From the NCBI RefSeq assembly GCF_015689335.1, contig NZ_CP065053.1, forward strand, positions 6,634,001 to 6,698,000: a stretch of 64,000 nucleotides of DNA, in the 5' to 3' direction. The notes under the pieces are model-generated. The model saw nothing but the letters and a program-made list of their open reading frames with translations. It did not search any database and was not told where the DNA came from. Source of the DNA: Massilia antarctica (lineage in GTDB: Bacteria > Pseudomonadota > Gammaproteobacteria > Burkholderiales > Burkholderiaceae_D). The position numbers and the translations under genes are program-made. Positions 7,688 to 16,288 of the stretch are shown piece by piece (within the stretch, counting starts at the first letter, position 1; each line of letters opens with the position of its first letter).

Positions 7688-9967
7688 TCACAGGTCGAAG
7701 CGCAGTTCCGCCACCGCCGTGCGCTGGGTGTACGGGTGGAAGGCCCAGTAGCGCGCGTTGTTCACGTTATCGATCCCGAGCGCCGCGCTCCACTGCTTGT
7801 TGATCTTGTAGCGCACGCGCAGGTCGGCCACCAGATAGTCCGACACGCCCATGTAGGTGGCGCCGTTCGGATCGGTGTTGTCCAGGGTGCCGTACTGCTT
7901 GCCGCTGTAGCGCACCCCCACGCTGCCCACCCAGTCGCGACCCAGGTGGTAAGTCGTCAGCAGGTTGGCGCGCCATTGCGGCACGCGCGGCTGGCGTTTG
8001 CCCACGCTGGCCGCAAAGCCACGGTTTTGCGCGATGCTCGAATCGGCGTAGGTCAGGCTGCCGTTGATGGTCAGACCGTGCACCATCACGTCGTCGCCCT
8101 GCCATGCCACTTCCATACCGTTGGTGCGGATCTTGTCGACGTTCTGCACCGTGTTCACAAGGCCGGTCAGCGGCTGCGAATACAGCGCGTCGCGCGTGGT
8201 TTCGTGGAACAGGGTGGCGCGCAGCGAGGTGTCGGCCGACATCCGCTCGGCGGTCAGTTCGCCCGTCCATGAGCGCTCGGCGCGCAGGTTGGGGTCGCGG
8301 TTGACGATCTGCTGGTCGACGATCGAGCCCTGGAACAGTTCCGCCGCGGTCGGGTTGCGTACCGCGCGTCCGGCCGATCCCTTGAAGGTCCAATCGTGCG
8401 TGGCCTGCCAGGCCAGCGCCGCTTTCGGCGACCAGCTGGTCTCAACGCGTTCGCCGAATGGCAGCGGCGCCACCGATGCGGCGTTCGATACTTCACCGCC
8501 GTACGCGCTCCAGCGCTCCAGGCGCATGCCGAGGGTGGTTTTCCACTGAGGCGCGAAGCGCCAGGTGTCTTGCGCGTACAGGCTTTGCAGGCGCGTATTG
8601 CCGTTGAAGGTGGAGATGGTGGCGCCATCGCCCGCACTGATCCAGTCGCTGGCGGAAAACACGCGTGTGCGCAGGGCCGCGCTGTCGCTCTGCACGCCCA
8701 TGTCGACGATGTGAGCCGGCGTCGGGCGCCAGATGCCCTTGAGCGCCAGGGTGGTCCAGCCGCTGCCTTCCATGTCGGTCACGTTGCCGCGGCCCGCCTG
8801 GCCGATGCTGGCGACCGGCACCACCGGCGTGCGCACCAGGTCTTTGACGTAGTCGTATTTGCTGGCCGCGATTTCCCAATCCCATACACCCTTGCTGTGC
8901 TGCTTGAGCGAGAAGCCGTGCATCAGGTGTTCGAGTTTGCCGATGCCGGGCGCCAGGTCCGAGGCCTTGAGTTCATAGCGCTTGCCGCCGATGTTGATGA
9001 AGCCATTCGCGTCGCCGCGATACACCGGCGTGCCGCTTGCGTCACGCAGGTAAGTCTCGGCGGCGCGGTGGGCGTCGTTGCCCCACCAGCCCAAGGTGTA
9101 GCTGGCGCGCAGTACCGGCGTCACATCGTAGGCCAGCTTGATCTTGGCGTGGTCCTGCACCGTGTGCGACTGGCCGGTCGTGCCGATGATCAGCCAGTCC
9201 TTGTTGGCCGAATTCCTGTCGGCCACGGCGCCCGTTACCGGCAGGCCGGCCGCGCTGTTCACACCCGCCGATACCAGCTTGTTGGCGAACACGATCGGCT
9301 GGCCACGGCTGTCCAGGCGCGATACATCGACCCACCACGACCACGCGCCCTGGCGGTTGCCGACCGAGGCGCTGCCCTGGCCGCCGCCGAAGCGCTCGTC
9401 GGTGGCGTACTGGCGATAGCGCTGGCTGAAAGCCGACAGCTTCACGTGCGCCTCCAGGCGGGTCGGCATGCGGGTCTGGAAGTCGACCACGGCGCCGGCC
9501 GAATTGCCCGGATAGGCCGCAGAAAACGGTCCGTACAGCACATCGACACGCTCGATCTCCTCGGGCGAAACCATGCCCCAGCGCGGGGTGAAGGTGGCGC
9601 CGTTGCCGAGCAGGTTGGAGAGAAGGATGCCGTCAGCGTACACCAGCGAACGCGCGCTGTTGCCGGTGCCGGACGCGCGGCTGGCCAGCACGGCGTGGTC
9701 GTAGTCGCCGATGTAGCGCTTGCGCACAGTCAGGCTGGGGAAGTATTTGAGCGCGTCCTCGCTGTCGGTGGCATTGATACGATTCTCCACCTGGACGCCG
9801 CTGATAGACTCGATGGTGGTCGGAATCTGGGTCGGCAGCGAGCTCGGACGCCCGCCGTTGATGGTCACCGCCGGCACCTTGTCGGGCGTGTGGGTGGCTT
9901 GCGCCACGTTGGCGGTACAGGCGAGCAGGATCCCCAGCGCCGGTACGCTGGTCAATAATGTTTTCAT
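7688..9967 (-). CDS. TonB-dependent outer-membrane receptor of a copper operon
   Basis: A 759-residue outer-membrane transporter: signal peptide, plug domain (GVQVENRINATDSEDALKYFP; SLVYADGILLSN; IERVDVLYGPFSAAYPGNSAGAVV near residues 50-165) and a 22-strand barrel ending in LRFDL with the usual terminal aromatic. It imports a ligand into the periplasm using TonB/ExbBD energy. It is the last gene of a minus-strand series with DUF2946, PCu(A)C and YcnI-like proteins, all tied to copper, so copper or a copper chelate is the likely cargo. The gap to the preceding gene is 9 bp. The Fe-siderophore genes far to the left do not appear connected. Confidence 0.9.
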   Translation of the reverse strand: MKTLLTSVPALGILLACTANVAQATHTPDKVPAVTINGGRPSSLPTQIPTTIESISGVQVENRINATDSEDALKYFPSLTVRKRYIGDYDHAVLASRASGTGNSARSLVYADGILLSNLLGNGATFTPRWGMVSPEEIERVDVLYGPFSAAYPGNSAGAVVDFQTRMPTRLEAHVKLSAFSQRYRQYATDERFGGGQGSASVGNRQGAWSWWVDVSRLDSRGQPIVFANKLVSAGVNSAAGLPVTGAVADRNSANKDWLIIGTTGQSHTVQDHAKIKLAYDVTPVLRASYTLGWWGNDAHRAAETYLRDASGTPVYRGDANGFINIGGKRYELKASDLAPGIGKLEHLMHGFSLKQHSKGVWDWEIAASKYDYVKDLVRTPVVPVASIGQAGRGNVTDMEGSGWTTLALKGIWRPTPAHIVDMGVQSDSAALRTRVFSASDWISAGDGATISTFNGNTRLQSLYAQDTWRFAPQWKTTLGMRLERWSAYGGEVSNAASVAPLPFGERVETSWSPKAALAWQATHDWTFKGSAGRAVRNPTAAELFQGSIVDQQIVNRDPNLRAERSWTGELTAERMSADTSLRATLFHETTRDALYSQPLTGLVNTVQNVDKIRTNGMEVAWQGDDVMVHGLTINGSLTYADSSIAQNRGFAASVGKRQPRVPQWRANLLTTYHLGRDWVGSVGVRYSGKQYGTLDNTDPNGATYMGVSDYLVADLRVRYKINKQWSAALGIDNVNNARYWAFHPYTQRTAVAELRFDL

Positions 9968-9976
9968 GGCGAGCCC

Positions 9977-10438
9977 TTAGTGGTGCGGTGCGCCGGCGGC
10001 GGCGGGGACAATCTCGAGTACCGGCGCGGGCGACGCCGGCTTGGCGCCGCTGGCGTCGGGAATCGCGTCCCAGTCCATGCGGCCCTCGTCGCACAGTTGC
10101 GTGACCTTGAAGTAGTACTTGCCCACGGTGGCCGGCAGCTTGACCTGCATGGCGAATTCGTCGTAGTGGGCGTCCTGCAGCGGGCCGCCTTTCCAGCTCA
10201 CCTGGTTGGCCGTGCCGGACAGGGTCCAGCCGGCCTTGGGCATCGGCTTGGCGCCTTCGACGCCGGCAGGCAGGGTCACGGTCAGGGTGTGGGTCGGGCT
10301 GCCTTTGCAGCCGTGGCCGACGCGGAAGGTCAGCTTTTGGTAGGCGCCGGCATTGGCGGTGGTTTGTTCGAGCGTCACATGGGCGTGCGCGAGCGGCGCG
10401 GCCAGGGCCACGCAAGCGAAGAGGGTGCGAATGTTCAT
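9977..10438 (-). CDS. YcnI-family (DUF1775) periplasmic copper-binding protein
   Basis: A 153-residue exported protein. The signal peptide LFACVALAAPLAHA is followed by HVTLEQT, so cleavage at AHA would leave a histidine at the mature N-terminus, the residue that coordinates copper in characterised YcnI proteins. FRVGHGCKGSPTHTLTVTLP and KLPATVGKYYFKVTQLCDEGRMDW are hallmarks of the proteobacterial DUF1775 form. The ATG at 10438 gives the signal peptide; the longer frame to 10573 overlaps the upstream gene and has no support. It lies between the PCu(A)C gene and the TonB receptor, and probably handles copper in the periplasm. Confidence 0.88.
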   Translation of the reverse strand: MNIRTLFACVALAAPLAHAHVTLEQTTANAGAYQKLTFRVGHGCKGSPTHTLTVTLPAGVEGAKPMPKAGWTLSGTANQVSWKGGPLQDAHYDEFAMQVKLPATVGKYYFKVTQLCDEGRMDWDAIPDASGAKPASPAPVLEIVPAAAGAPHH

Positions 10439-10469
10439 GGTGATGTCCGTGTAGGTTGTAGTGTCAGGT

Positions 10470-10934
10470 TCAGTGGGCAGCGGCGTGCACACCGGGTGGG
10501 CTGACAAAGTCCAGCGGCTTGACGGGAACGTCGACGGTGATCGATTCGCGTTTCTTGTTGGGGTGTTCGACAATCAAGGTGAGCGGCACCTTGTCGCCCG
10601 CCTTGAGCTGGCGTTTCAGGTCGATCAGCATGAGGTGGTAGGCGCCGGAGGCGAGATTGACCGCCTGCCCGGCCGGCAGGGCGATGCTGTCGACCTGCTG
10701 CATTTTCATCTGGTCGCCCTGCATTTCCATCTTGTGCATTTCGACTGCACCGGCGATGGGCGAACTGGCGGCAACGAGGCGCGCGTCCTTGGCCGATTGC
10801 AGCTGCATGAAGGCGCCGCTGGTTTTCTGGACCGGCACGGTGGCACGCGCCCACGGGGCGTCGACTTTGATCTGGGCGAAGGCGGACGAGGCGAGCGCGC
10901 ACAACGCGATCAGCGCATAGGTATTTTTTTTCAT
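10470..10934 (-). CDS. PCu(A)C-family periplasmic copper chaperone
   Basis: A 154-residue exported protein that carries Cu(I) in the periplasm and in several bacteria loads the Cu(A) site of cytochrome oxidase. After the signal peptide (YALIALCALASSAFA) it has WARAT, the methionine/histidine cluster EMHKMEMQGDQMKM and the later GAYHLMLI, which together form the family's H-M metal site. The ATG at 10934 is preferred over 10940 because AGAGA sits six bases before it. It is the second gene of the four-gene minus-strand copper operon; the YcnI-like gene starts about 30 bp downstream. Confidence 0.92.
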   Translation of the reverse strand: MKKNTYALIALCALASSAFAQIKVDAPWARATVPVQKTSGAFMQLQSAKDARLVAASSPIAGAVEMHKMEMQGDQMKMQQVDSIALPAGQAVNLASGAYHLMLIDLKRQLKAGDKVPLTLIVEHPNKKRESITVDVPVKPLDFVSPPGVHAAAH

Positions 10935-11027
10935 GGTCATTCTCTGAAATAGGATCTGGTGACGTGGGCCTGCCGGGCAGGCGCGCAACGTCGCAACGGT
11001 GCGGCGCGCAAGGCGCCGCAAGAGCTA

Positions 11028-11429
11028 TCAGGAAATCGCGGGCGGACCGCGCGGCGGCGCGGCAGTGAGCGCGAGCAGGGGCTGCGGCGCGCGGTAGAAC
11101 AGGAAGGGACGCAGCTCGTGGCCGCCGAGGATGGCCAGGCCCGTGATCGCGTTCGGCACCAGCGAATAGCTGCCGGCGTGCGGAAGGCAGTAGCCGCAAT
11201 CTTCCATCATGCCGGCATCGGTGCGTGCATGCTGGTCGGCGAGCAGGCTGACGGCCTGGACGCCGGGGGTGGCGCGCGCGCTGGGGTTGGTGAGGCAGAT
11301 GTCGGCGCTGGCGGCGTCGCCGCGGACGGCGGCGAGCGCATGCGAAATCGACGGGGCGAGCACGTTCATCAGGATCGCAAAACACGCGATCCAGATTTGC
11401 AGGCGCCACTTGGTCGACTTCATTTTCAT
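11028..11429 (-). CDS. DUF2946 protein, first gene of the copper operon
   Basis: A 133-residue protein with an N-terminal hydrophobic segment (LQIWIACFAILMNVLAPSISHAL). The cysteine pair DCGYCLPHAGSYS near residue 80, with nearby His and Met (EDCGYC, MMED), is the DUF2946 signature. DUF2946 genes are regularly found with copper resistance and TonB receptor genes; a metal-binding or sensing role is inferred from that. The start at 11429 (MKMKSTKW) is used; 11423 is equally possible. It is the promoter-proximal gene of the series and diverges from the PEP-CTERM gene across a 171-bp gap. Confidence 0.8.
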   Translation of the reverse strand: MKMKSTKWRLQIWIACFAILMNVLAPSISHALAAVRGDAASADICLTNPSARATPGVQAVSLLADQHARTDAGMMEDCGYCLPHAGSYSLVPNAITGLAILGGHELRPFLFYRAPQPLLALTAAPPRGPPAIS

Positions 11430-11600
11430 GGAGCGAATTATATCGCAGGCACGCTGGCCTTGGGGCCTAGGCCACCCCGGCAAAGGGAGTAGTACCCCAG
11501 GCCCGAACCAGCTTGCGCGTCAAAACAACGCTTATAAAAAAATCAATCTTTCCGCGTTGCCTGACGTACTATCGGTAAACCCCAACCATGAAGGAAGATC

Positions 11601-12341
11601 ATGCCCCTGTCCGTCCGCCACATCGCTGCCAGCGCCATGACGTTCGCCGCCCTGCTCGCGCCCCGCCTTGCCTGCGCCGACGGGGTTCATATCGAAACCA
11701 GCGCTCTGGTGTTCGACACCGGCTGGTCGCAGCGGGCGGAGACCTTGGTGTCGGACGTCAACGGAGCAGCTACCTTTTCCCTGGTCAATGCCGTCGACTA
11801 CCTGCGCTTCCCCAACCAGTTTACCTATTTCAACGACTACGGCGGCCAGTTCCAGTTGAGCGCGCGTGAAGGCTACAAGGTCACCGGCTACACCCTGTCC
11901 GGCGGCTTTTTCGGCGATATCTACGTGGGGCATTCGCCCGACGGAACCGGACGCCCCGGCGCTGCCGACACCAGCGCCGGCGCCATGAGCAGCGCGCAGG
12001 ATGCGGTAACGGGAGAGACGCTCGCACAGCATAGCTGGTCGGCTTCCAATCTGCGGGGCAATGGCGATTTCATCTTCGACAGCGGCGCGCTGGACCGCAC
12101 CGGGTCGTTCTATGTGTCGTTCGAAGGGTATGCCTACGGTCAGGCATCGCCGGCGATCTGGAACAGTACCGATCCGACCGACCCGCGCAACTATGACGAT
12201 TTCTCGCGGGCGCAAGTCGGGCTCAAGGACCCGCTGCTGCTGACGGTGTATACCACGGCGGTTCCGGAACCGCACACGTATGGGCTGATGCTGGCGGGAC
12301 TGGCGCTACTGGCTGGGGTGCTGCGACGCAAGAATGCTTGA
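11601..12341 (+). CDS. PEP-CTERM sorting-domain exported protein
   Basis: A 246-residue protein with a signal peptide (ASAMTFAALLAPRLACA) and a C-terminal PEP-CTERM signal: VPEPHTYGLMLAGLALLAGVLRRK, i.e. the Val-Pro-Glu-Pro motif, a membrane span and a basic tail. Such proteins are processed by an exosortase (EpsH type) and are linked to exopolysaccharide production. The middle has no recognised domain; it is rich in Gly/Ser/Tyr and predicted mostly beta. An AAGGAAG site lies four bases before the ATG. No exosortase gene is in the window. It converges on the radical SAM gene. Confidence 0.9.
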   Translation: MPLSVRHIAASAMTFAALLAPRLACADGVHIETSALVFDTGWSQRAETLVSDVNGAATFSLVNAVDYLRFPNQFTYFNDYGGQFQLSAREGYKVTGYTLSGGFFGDIYVGHSPDGTGRPGAADTSAGAMSSAQDAVTGETLAQHSWSASNLRGNGDFIFDSGALDRTGSFYVSFEGYAYGQASPAIWNSTDPTDPRNYDDFSRAQVGLKDPLLLTVYTTAVPEPHTYGLMLAGLALLAGVLRRKNA

Positions 12342-12362
12342 TCCCTTTCAGCGAGGATGACA

Positions 12363-12380
12363 CAAGGCCTCGCGGCCTTG
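12363..12380. terminator. Short hairpin between convergent genes
   Basis: CAAGGCC, a TCGC loop, then GGCCTTG form a perfect 7-bp stem in the 53-bp gap between the PEP-CTERM gene and the radical SAM gene, which end towards each other. No T run follows on either strand, so termination would have to be weak or Rho-assisted. Confidence 0.45.
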
Positions 12381-12394
12381 GTCGACGCCACCGG

Positions 12395-13462
12395 TCACGC
12401 TGAACGGGACGAGCGTAGCGACTCCGATGGGGCATGCATTTCATCGAGCCAGGCCGTTTGAAGCACGTTCTCGATCATTTCTTCGTGATGAATGCGGATG
12501 ACTTGCCTGACCGTTTCATCCTGATACAACCGGGCGCACGCCTGGCAATGATGGGCGTACATATTTTCCCACTGAATCGACGGGTTAATCGCCGCCGCCC
12601 AGGCCAGGATTTGCTCGGGTCCTTTGTAATGAATCCACAGTTTCAGGAAATCGCTTTCAGCTTCCTCGATGGCGCTTTTCAGGAAGTCAGGGTTGTCCAC
12701 GCGTGCCACGTTCAACTCGGGAATCTTGCGCATCCCTATGCCGCAGCATGAGCCCACCACGCCGTTCGCTTGAACCGTATAGGTCTGCAGGACGCTGCTG
12801 CAACCGAGCTGCGACTTCAGGGCCAGCCTGTTGGCCGCCGCGCCGGCCGGATAGGTTTCGATCGTCGACGGATCGAGCGGCATCCAGGGACTCTCGCTCA
12901 CTTCGATCAGTTGTTTCTCGGATTCCGATAGCGCGGCGATCAGCGGATGCCCGTTCACCGAGGCCGCGGTCACCTTGCGTTGCTCGCGCAATTCCACCAT
13001 CACCCAGACCTTGAAGTTGCGCCGCACGGCGGCCAGGCAAGCCCGGATAACCCGTTCCAGCGGAATAAAGCGCGTGTGTTCATCGCCGGTGCTGTAGTTG
13101 ATCTCGCACAGTCCGGCCTCCAGCAATTCGGCCAGGGTCTTATCGGCCGTGTAAGCGCTGGTGGCCCAATGGGCATTGGTGACCAGGCGCGTCGGAAGCT
13201 CGAGCGCATGGGCGTGCCTGATTGCGGTCAGCAAATCCTTCCATCGCAAGGTCGCCTCGCCGCCGGTAAAGACCACATTGTAAAAGCCGAGCGCCTTCGC
13301 CTGACCGATGGCCGAGAGTATGGTGTCTAGCGAGAGATTTTCCCTGACGTCCGGACCGCTCATCGACGCGCAATTGGCGCAGGCTGCCGGACAGGTATGC
13401 GTCGGCATCAGAGAAAGCGTCTTCGCCCCTCGAAAAACTCCACTACTTGCGCGTGCGGTCAT
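12395..13462 (-). CDS. Radical SAM enzyme, probable peptide or protein modifier
   Basis: A 355-residue radical SAM protein. The iron-sulfur site is C24-P-A-A-C28-A-N-C31, followed by FTGGEATL (SAM glycine motif, near residue 70) and LVTNAHW. The C-terminal half has further cysteines (LGCSS, then GSCCGIG, then HHCQACARL), arranged like a SPASM or twitch extension with extra clusters, as in enzymes that act on ribosomal peptides. The start at 13462 has a GGAGAA site. The gene 95 bp upstream on the same strand encodes a cysteine-free 213-residue protein that could be its substrate. Exact chemistry (epimerisation, C-C or C-X crosslink) cannot be assigned. The last residues (SESLRSSRSA) look like read-through into spacer. 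Confidence 0.85.
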   Translation of the reverse strand: MTARASSGVFRGAKTLSLMPTHTCPAACANCASMSGPDVRENLSLDTILSAIGQAKALGFYNVVFTGGEATLRWKDLLTAIRHAHALELPTRLVTNAHWATSAYTADKTLAELLEAGLCEINYSTGDEHTRFIPLERVIRACLAAVRRNFKVWVMVELREQRKVTAASVNGHPLIAALSESEKQLIEVSESPWMPLDPSTIETYPAGAAANRLALKSQLGCSSVLQTYTVQANGVVGSCCGIGMRKIPELNVARVDNPDFLKSAIEEAESDFLKLWIHYKGPEQILAWAAAINPSIQWENMYAHHCQACARLYQDETVRQVIRIHHEEMIENVLQTAWLDEMHAPSESLRSSRSA

Positions 13463-13557
13463 GATTTTCTCCGGTAGACATGGCAACGATGAACCGATGT
13501 GCCGCCTTGAACGAAGCGGCCGCATCGATGTGGGAATCAAGCGGCGGCGCGCGTGGC

Positions 13558-14199
13558 TCAGACGCGAAGCTTGCCGCTCGCTTGCAGTTCCTTGGCGTGC
13601 GCGATCAACTGACCGATAATTGCGCGCAGCAGCGCCGGATTGGACAGCGCGCCCCAACCGAATTGGACGCCGGTGGACTTGTTGTTGAAATTTTGGCTGG
13701 AATTGGCCGATTTATCGGACGTCGACGGCGTCGCTGGCGAGGTGAAGGTGGATTTTTCCGGCCCGATGACAAATTGTTCCGCCACGTCGTGAAACCCCGG
13801 CAAGCCGAAGCCGTCGGCCGCCTGTTGAAACAGCGCCCGGATCAGATCGGAATCGCCGTATTTCACGACGGCGTCGGCAAAATCTTTCGAGAACTGGGCA
13901 TCGGTGACCCGCTGGCCCTGGGGACGTGCTTCGTAGTCGTCCAGCCATTCGCGGAACCGGTCGTTGGCCAGCATCGAGAACAGGACCCGGTTGGCGTCCG
14001 ATATTTTCTGCTCAGGCAAGGTACGTTTGAGCACCTCGCCGGACAATACGCCGTTTGGATTTTCAATGAAGGCCGTGCGTGCCGCATCGTCATTTTCAAG
14101 CCGCTCGAACAGCTGCTCGGTGTTCTTGATGAGATCCTTTTTTTTCAAGACAAGGGGTTTGACAATCTTGATACGGTGCTCATTGTCTGGCGCGTTCAT
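13558..14199 (-). CDS. Cysteine-free 213-aa protein, putative radical SAM substrate (precursor-like)
   Basis: No family recognised with confidence. Residues 1-25 are basic (HRIKIVKPLVLKKKDL). Residues 27-90 form a helical acidic block with ENPNGVLSGEVLKRTLPEQ and DANRVLFSMLANDRFREWLDDY, resembling the short helical leaders of some ribosomal peptide precursors. Residues 150-175 are a low-complexity Ser/Thr/Asn/Lys linker, and the tail is GVQFGWGALSNPALLRAIIGQ then a helix ending GKLRV. There is no cysteine in the whole protein, so thioether products are excluded. The ATG at 14199 has an excellent GGAGG site. It lies directly upstream of the radical SAM gene on the same strand. Precursor status is inference. 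Confidence 0.75.
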   Translation of the reverse strand: MNAPDNEHRIKIVKPLVLKKKDLIKNTEQLFERLENDDAARTAFIENPNGVLSGEVLKRTLPEQKISDANRVLFSMLANDRFREWLDDYEARPQGQRVTDAQFSKDFADAVVKYGDSDLIRALFQQAADGFGLPGFHDVAEQFVIGPEKSTFTSPATPSTSDKSANSSQNFNNKSTGVQFGWGALSNPALLRAIIGQLIAHAKELQASGKLRV

Positions 14200-14708
14200 A
14201 CAGCCTCCGTTGGTGACGTGGTAACCGATCATGAAGCAGCGACGGCGTGCGGCCCGCCCAGTCTTGAAGGCGGTCGCGCGCACATGCGGGCGGCCGCGGC
14301 AATCCGGCACCGACTGAGATTCGGGAGCCAGTTTCCGCTTGTGGCTTACTCATGATTCTAGTTCAGGCATATTCGGACGGCAGCGTCCATATCAACGATC
14401 CGGCCTGCGCCAAGGCCATGGGCGAGCGATGCGCACCAGGCTGGACGTCGCGCCGATTGACGTGCCCGGACCACGCCGATCTCCGTTGCTTCAAGAAATC
14501 CGGAATGCCACACTCGCACGTCACCGGCAAAACAACAGTTGCAAAAGAGTTCCCCCGCCTTCGCAGGGGGGGAGAGACGGAGGGGGCGCGGGGGGACGGA
14601 GGGCGCGCGGGGGAGACGGCGGCTACGCGGAAAGACGGAGGCTGCCTGAGGTATACGCAGCGCACGCGGGGAAGTCGGAGAGTGCGCGTGCGCCAGCGGC
14701 AACTGCGC
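14200..14708. other. 509-bp gap with C/G-run hairpin and G-quadruplex motif; no gene seen
   Basis: No supported coding region. At 14552-14570 CCCCC and GGGGG can pair, and five G runs follow on the plus strand (14566-14572, 14582-14586, 14590-14595, 14601-14603, 14609-14613). The last four have loops of 3-5 bases and satisfy a G-quadruplex pattern. The segment lies beyond the 3' end of yaeQ and upstream of the cysteine-free protein gene. The part nearest 14200-14350 should hold the promoter of that gene, but no clear -35/-10 pair was found. Confidence 0.6.
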
Positions 14709-15251
14709 TTAACGCAGCGCCTTGAAATCCTCGCGCTCGATCAGCACCGTGTTGACGCTGTCGGTCAGGTAAATCTGGCCATCCTGGATCGTGCATTGCA
14801 GCTGCATATTGCGCTGCGCCAGCGCTTCCAGCTGGGCGCTGGCGTCGGCCGGGATGTTAATCACGGTCAGGTTCTTGGCCCGTTCGAGCTTGTTGGCGAT
14901 CTGCTTGTACCAGATATGGCTGGTCGCGCTGTAGCTGTACACAACCACCTTCTCGCTGCGGCCGCACGCTTTCATCAAGCGCTTTTCGTCCGGCTGCCCG
15001 ACTTCGATCCACAGTTCGATCGCGCCGGTCAGATCCTTCTGCCACAGATCCGGTTCATCGGTGTCGAACAAACCCTTGGTGAAGGTCAGCGATTCGCTCG
15101 CGTGGATCGCAAAGGCGAGCAGGCGGATCATCATCCGCTCGTCGGTCTCGGAAGGATGCCGCGCCAGGGTCAGGATATGCTCCTGGTAGTAATTGCGGTC
15201 CATGTCCGCAATCTGCAGCTCTGCCTTGTAAATTGTCGCTTTAAGTGCCAT
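14709..15251 (-). CDS. yaeQ: YaeQ family protein
   Basis: A 180-residue member of the YaeQ family, whose fold is related to PD-(D/E)XK nucleases; the biological role is not established. Recognisable stretches are MALKATIYKAELQIADMDR, YYQEHILTLARHPSETDERMMIRLLAFA, LWIEVGQPDEKRLMKA and IWYKQIANKL. The start at 15251 gives the standard N-terminus. It follows purU by 28 bp and is probably co-transcribed with it. Confidence 0.92.
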   Translation of the reverse strand: MALKATIYKAELQIADMDRNYYQEHILTLARHPSETDERMMIRLLAFAIHASESLTFTKGLFDTDEPDLWQKDLTGAIELWIEVGQPDEKRLMKACGRSEKVVVYSYSATSHIWYKQIANKLERAKNLTVINIPADASAQLEALAQRNMQLQCTIQDGQIYLTDSVNTVLIEREDFKALR

Positions 15252-15279
15252 TGATACGCCTGCCTTTAACTTCTCTGAA

Positions 15280-16149
15280 TTATTTGAAGACGACAGTCTT
15301 GTCGCCATTTTGCAAAATGCGATGCTCCACGAACCATTTCACCGCGCGCGCCAGCACCACGCACTCCACATCGCGCCCGATGGCGCTGAGGGTGTCGGCA
15401 TCCATCGCGTGATCGACCCGTTCGACATCCTGCTCGATGATCGGACCTTCGTCGAGGTCGCCCGTGACGAAATGAGCGGTGGCGCCGATCAGCTTCACGC
15501 CGCGGTGGTGGGCCTGCGCGTACGGTTTCGCACCCTTGAAACTCGGCAAAAAGGAATGGTGGATATTGATCGCCCTGCCCCGCATCGCCTCGCACAAGCC
15601 GGGCGACAGGATCTGCATGTAACGCGCCAGCACCACCAGGTCGATCTTGTGGGTGTGCATCAGATCCAGCACCCTCGCTTCCTGCGCCTGTTTGGCCGCC
15701 GCGTCCGCCCCCGCCGCGAGCGGCAGGTGGTGGAAAGGAATGTTGTAGCTGGCCGCCAGCTGGTAGAAATCCATGTGGTTCGATACGATGGCCGGAATTT
15801 CCACCGGCAGCAGGCCGCTCTTGTAGCGGAACAGCAAATCGTTCAGGCAATGCCCGATTTTCGACACCATCAGCATCACGCGCGGCTTGGCGTGGGCGTC
15901 GTGCAGCTGGCCGTTCATGCCCATCTGCGTGCACAGGGCGGCGAAATCGGCGCGCAGCGCGGCGTCGCCGAGCGCGCCTTCTTCCAGCGCGAAGTGAACA
16001 CGCATGAAAAACAGCTTCGATTCGGCATCGCCGAACTGGGCCGAATCGATGATGTTGCAACCATGCTCGGCGAGGAAGCCCGAAACACGATGCACAATGC
16101 CGCGCTGATCGAGGCAGGACAGGGTCAGGATGTATTCTGGATGCGTCAT
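15280..16149 (-). CDS. purU: Formyltetrahydrofolate deformylase
   Basis: A 289-residue PurU, which hydrolyses 10-formyl-THF to formate and THF, balancing one-carbon pools and feeding PurT-type formate-dependent purine synthesis. It has an N-terminal ACT domain (YILTLSCLDQRGIVHRVSGFLAEHGCNI, residues 5-33) and a formyltransferase domain with NHMDFYQLA, LARYMQILS, INIHHSFLPSFKGAKPY and GATAHFVTGDLDEGPIIEQ, the last containing the catalytic His/Asp. The ATG at 16149 gives the family N-terminus. It leads a purU-yaeQ unit on the minus strand, diverging from the oxidoreductase gene at 16289. Confidence 0.96.
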   Translation of the reverse strand: MTHPEYILTLSCLDQRGIVHRVSGFLAEHGCNIIDSAQFGDAESKLFFMRVHFALEEGALGDAALRADFAALCTQMGMNGQLHDAHAKPRVMLMVSKIGHCLNDLLFRYKSGLLPVEIPAIVSNHMDFYQLAASYNIPFHHLPLAAGADAAAKQAQEARVLDLMHTHKIDLVVLARYMQILSPGLCEAMRGRAINIHHSFLPSFKGAKPYAQAHHRGVKLIGATAHFVTGDLDEGPIIEQDVERVDHAMDADTLSAIGRDVECVVLARAVKWFVEHRILQNGDKTVVFK

Positions 16150-16288
16150 GGTCTTGTAGTGGATGGCGTGGGAACTGCGAACCTTGTATTGTCGCATGCG
16201 TCAGGGAAAACCGCCCCATCGCAAAAAAGCACGGGCGTGCAGAATTGCGGTATAGTAGACAAATCACACCCTCACACAAGGATTCGCC

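Noticed and set aside
14352..15254. Long plus-strand frame over the yaeQ gene
   Set aside because: Most of it is the antisense of yaeQ, and the front part runs through the G-rich run with a biased, repeat-like translation.
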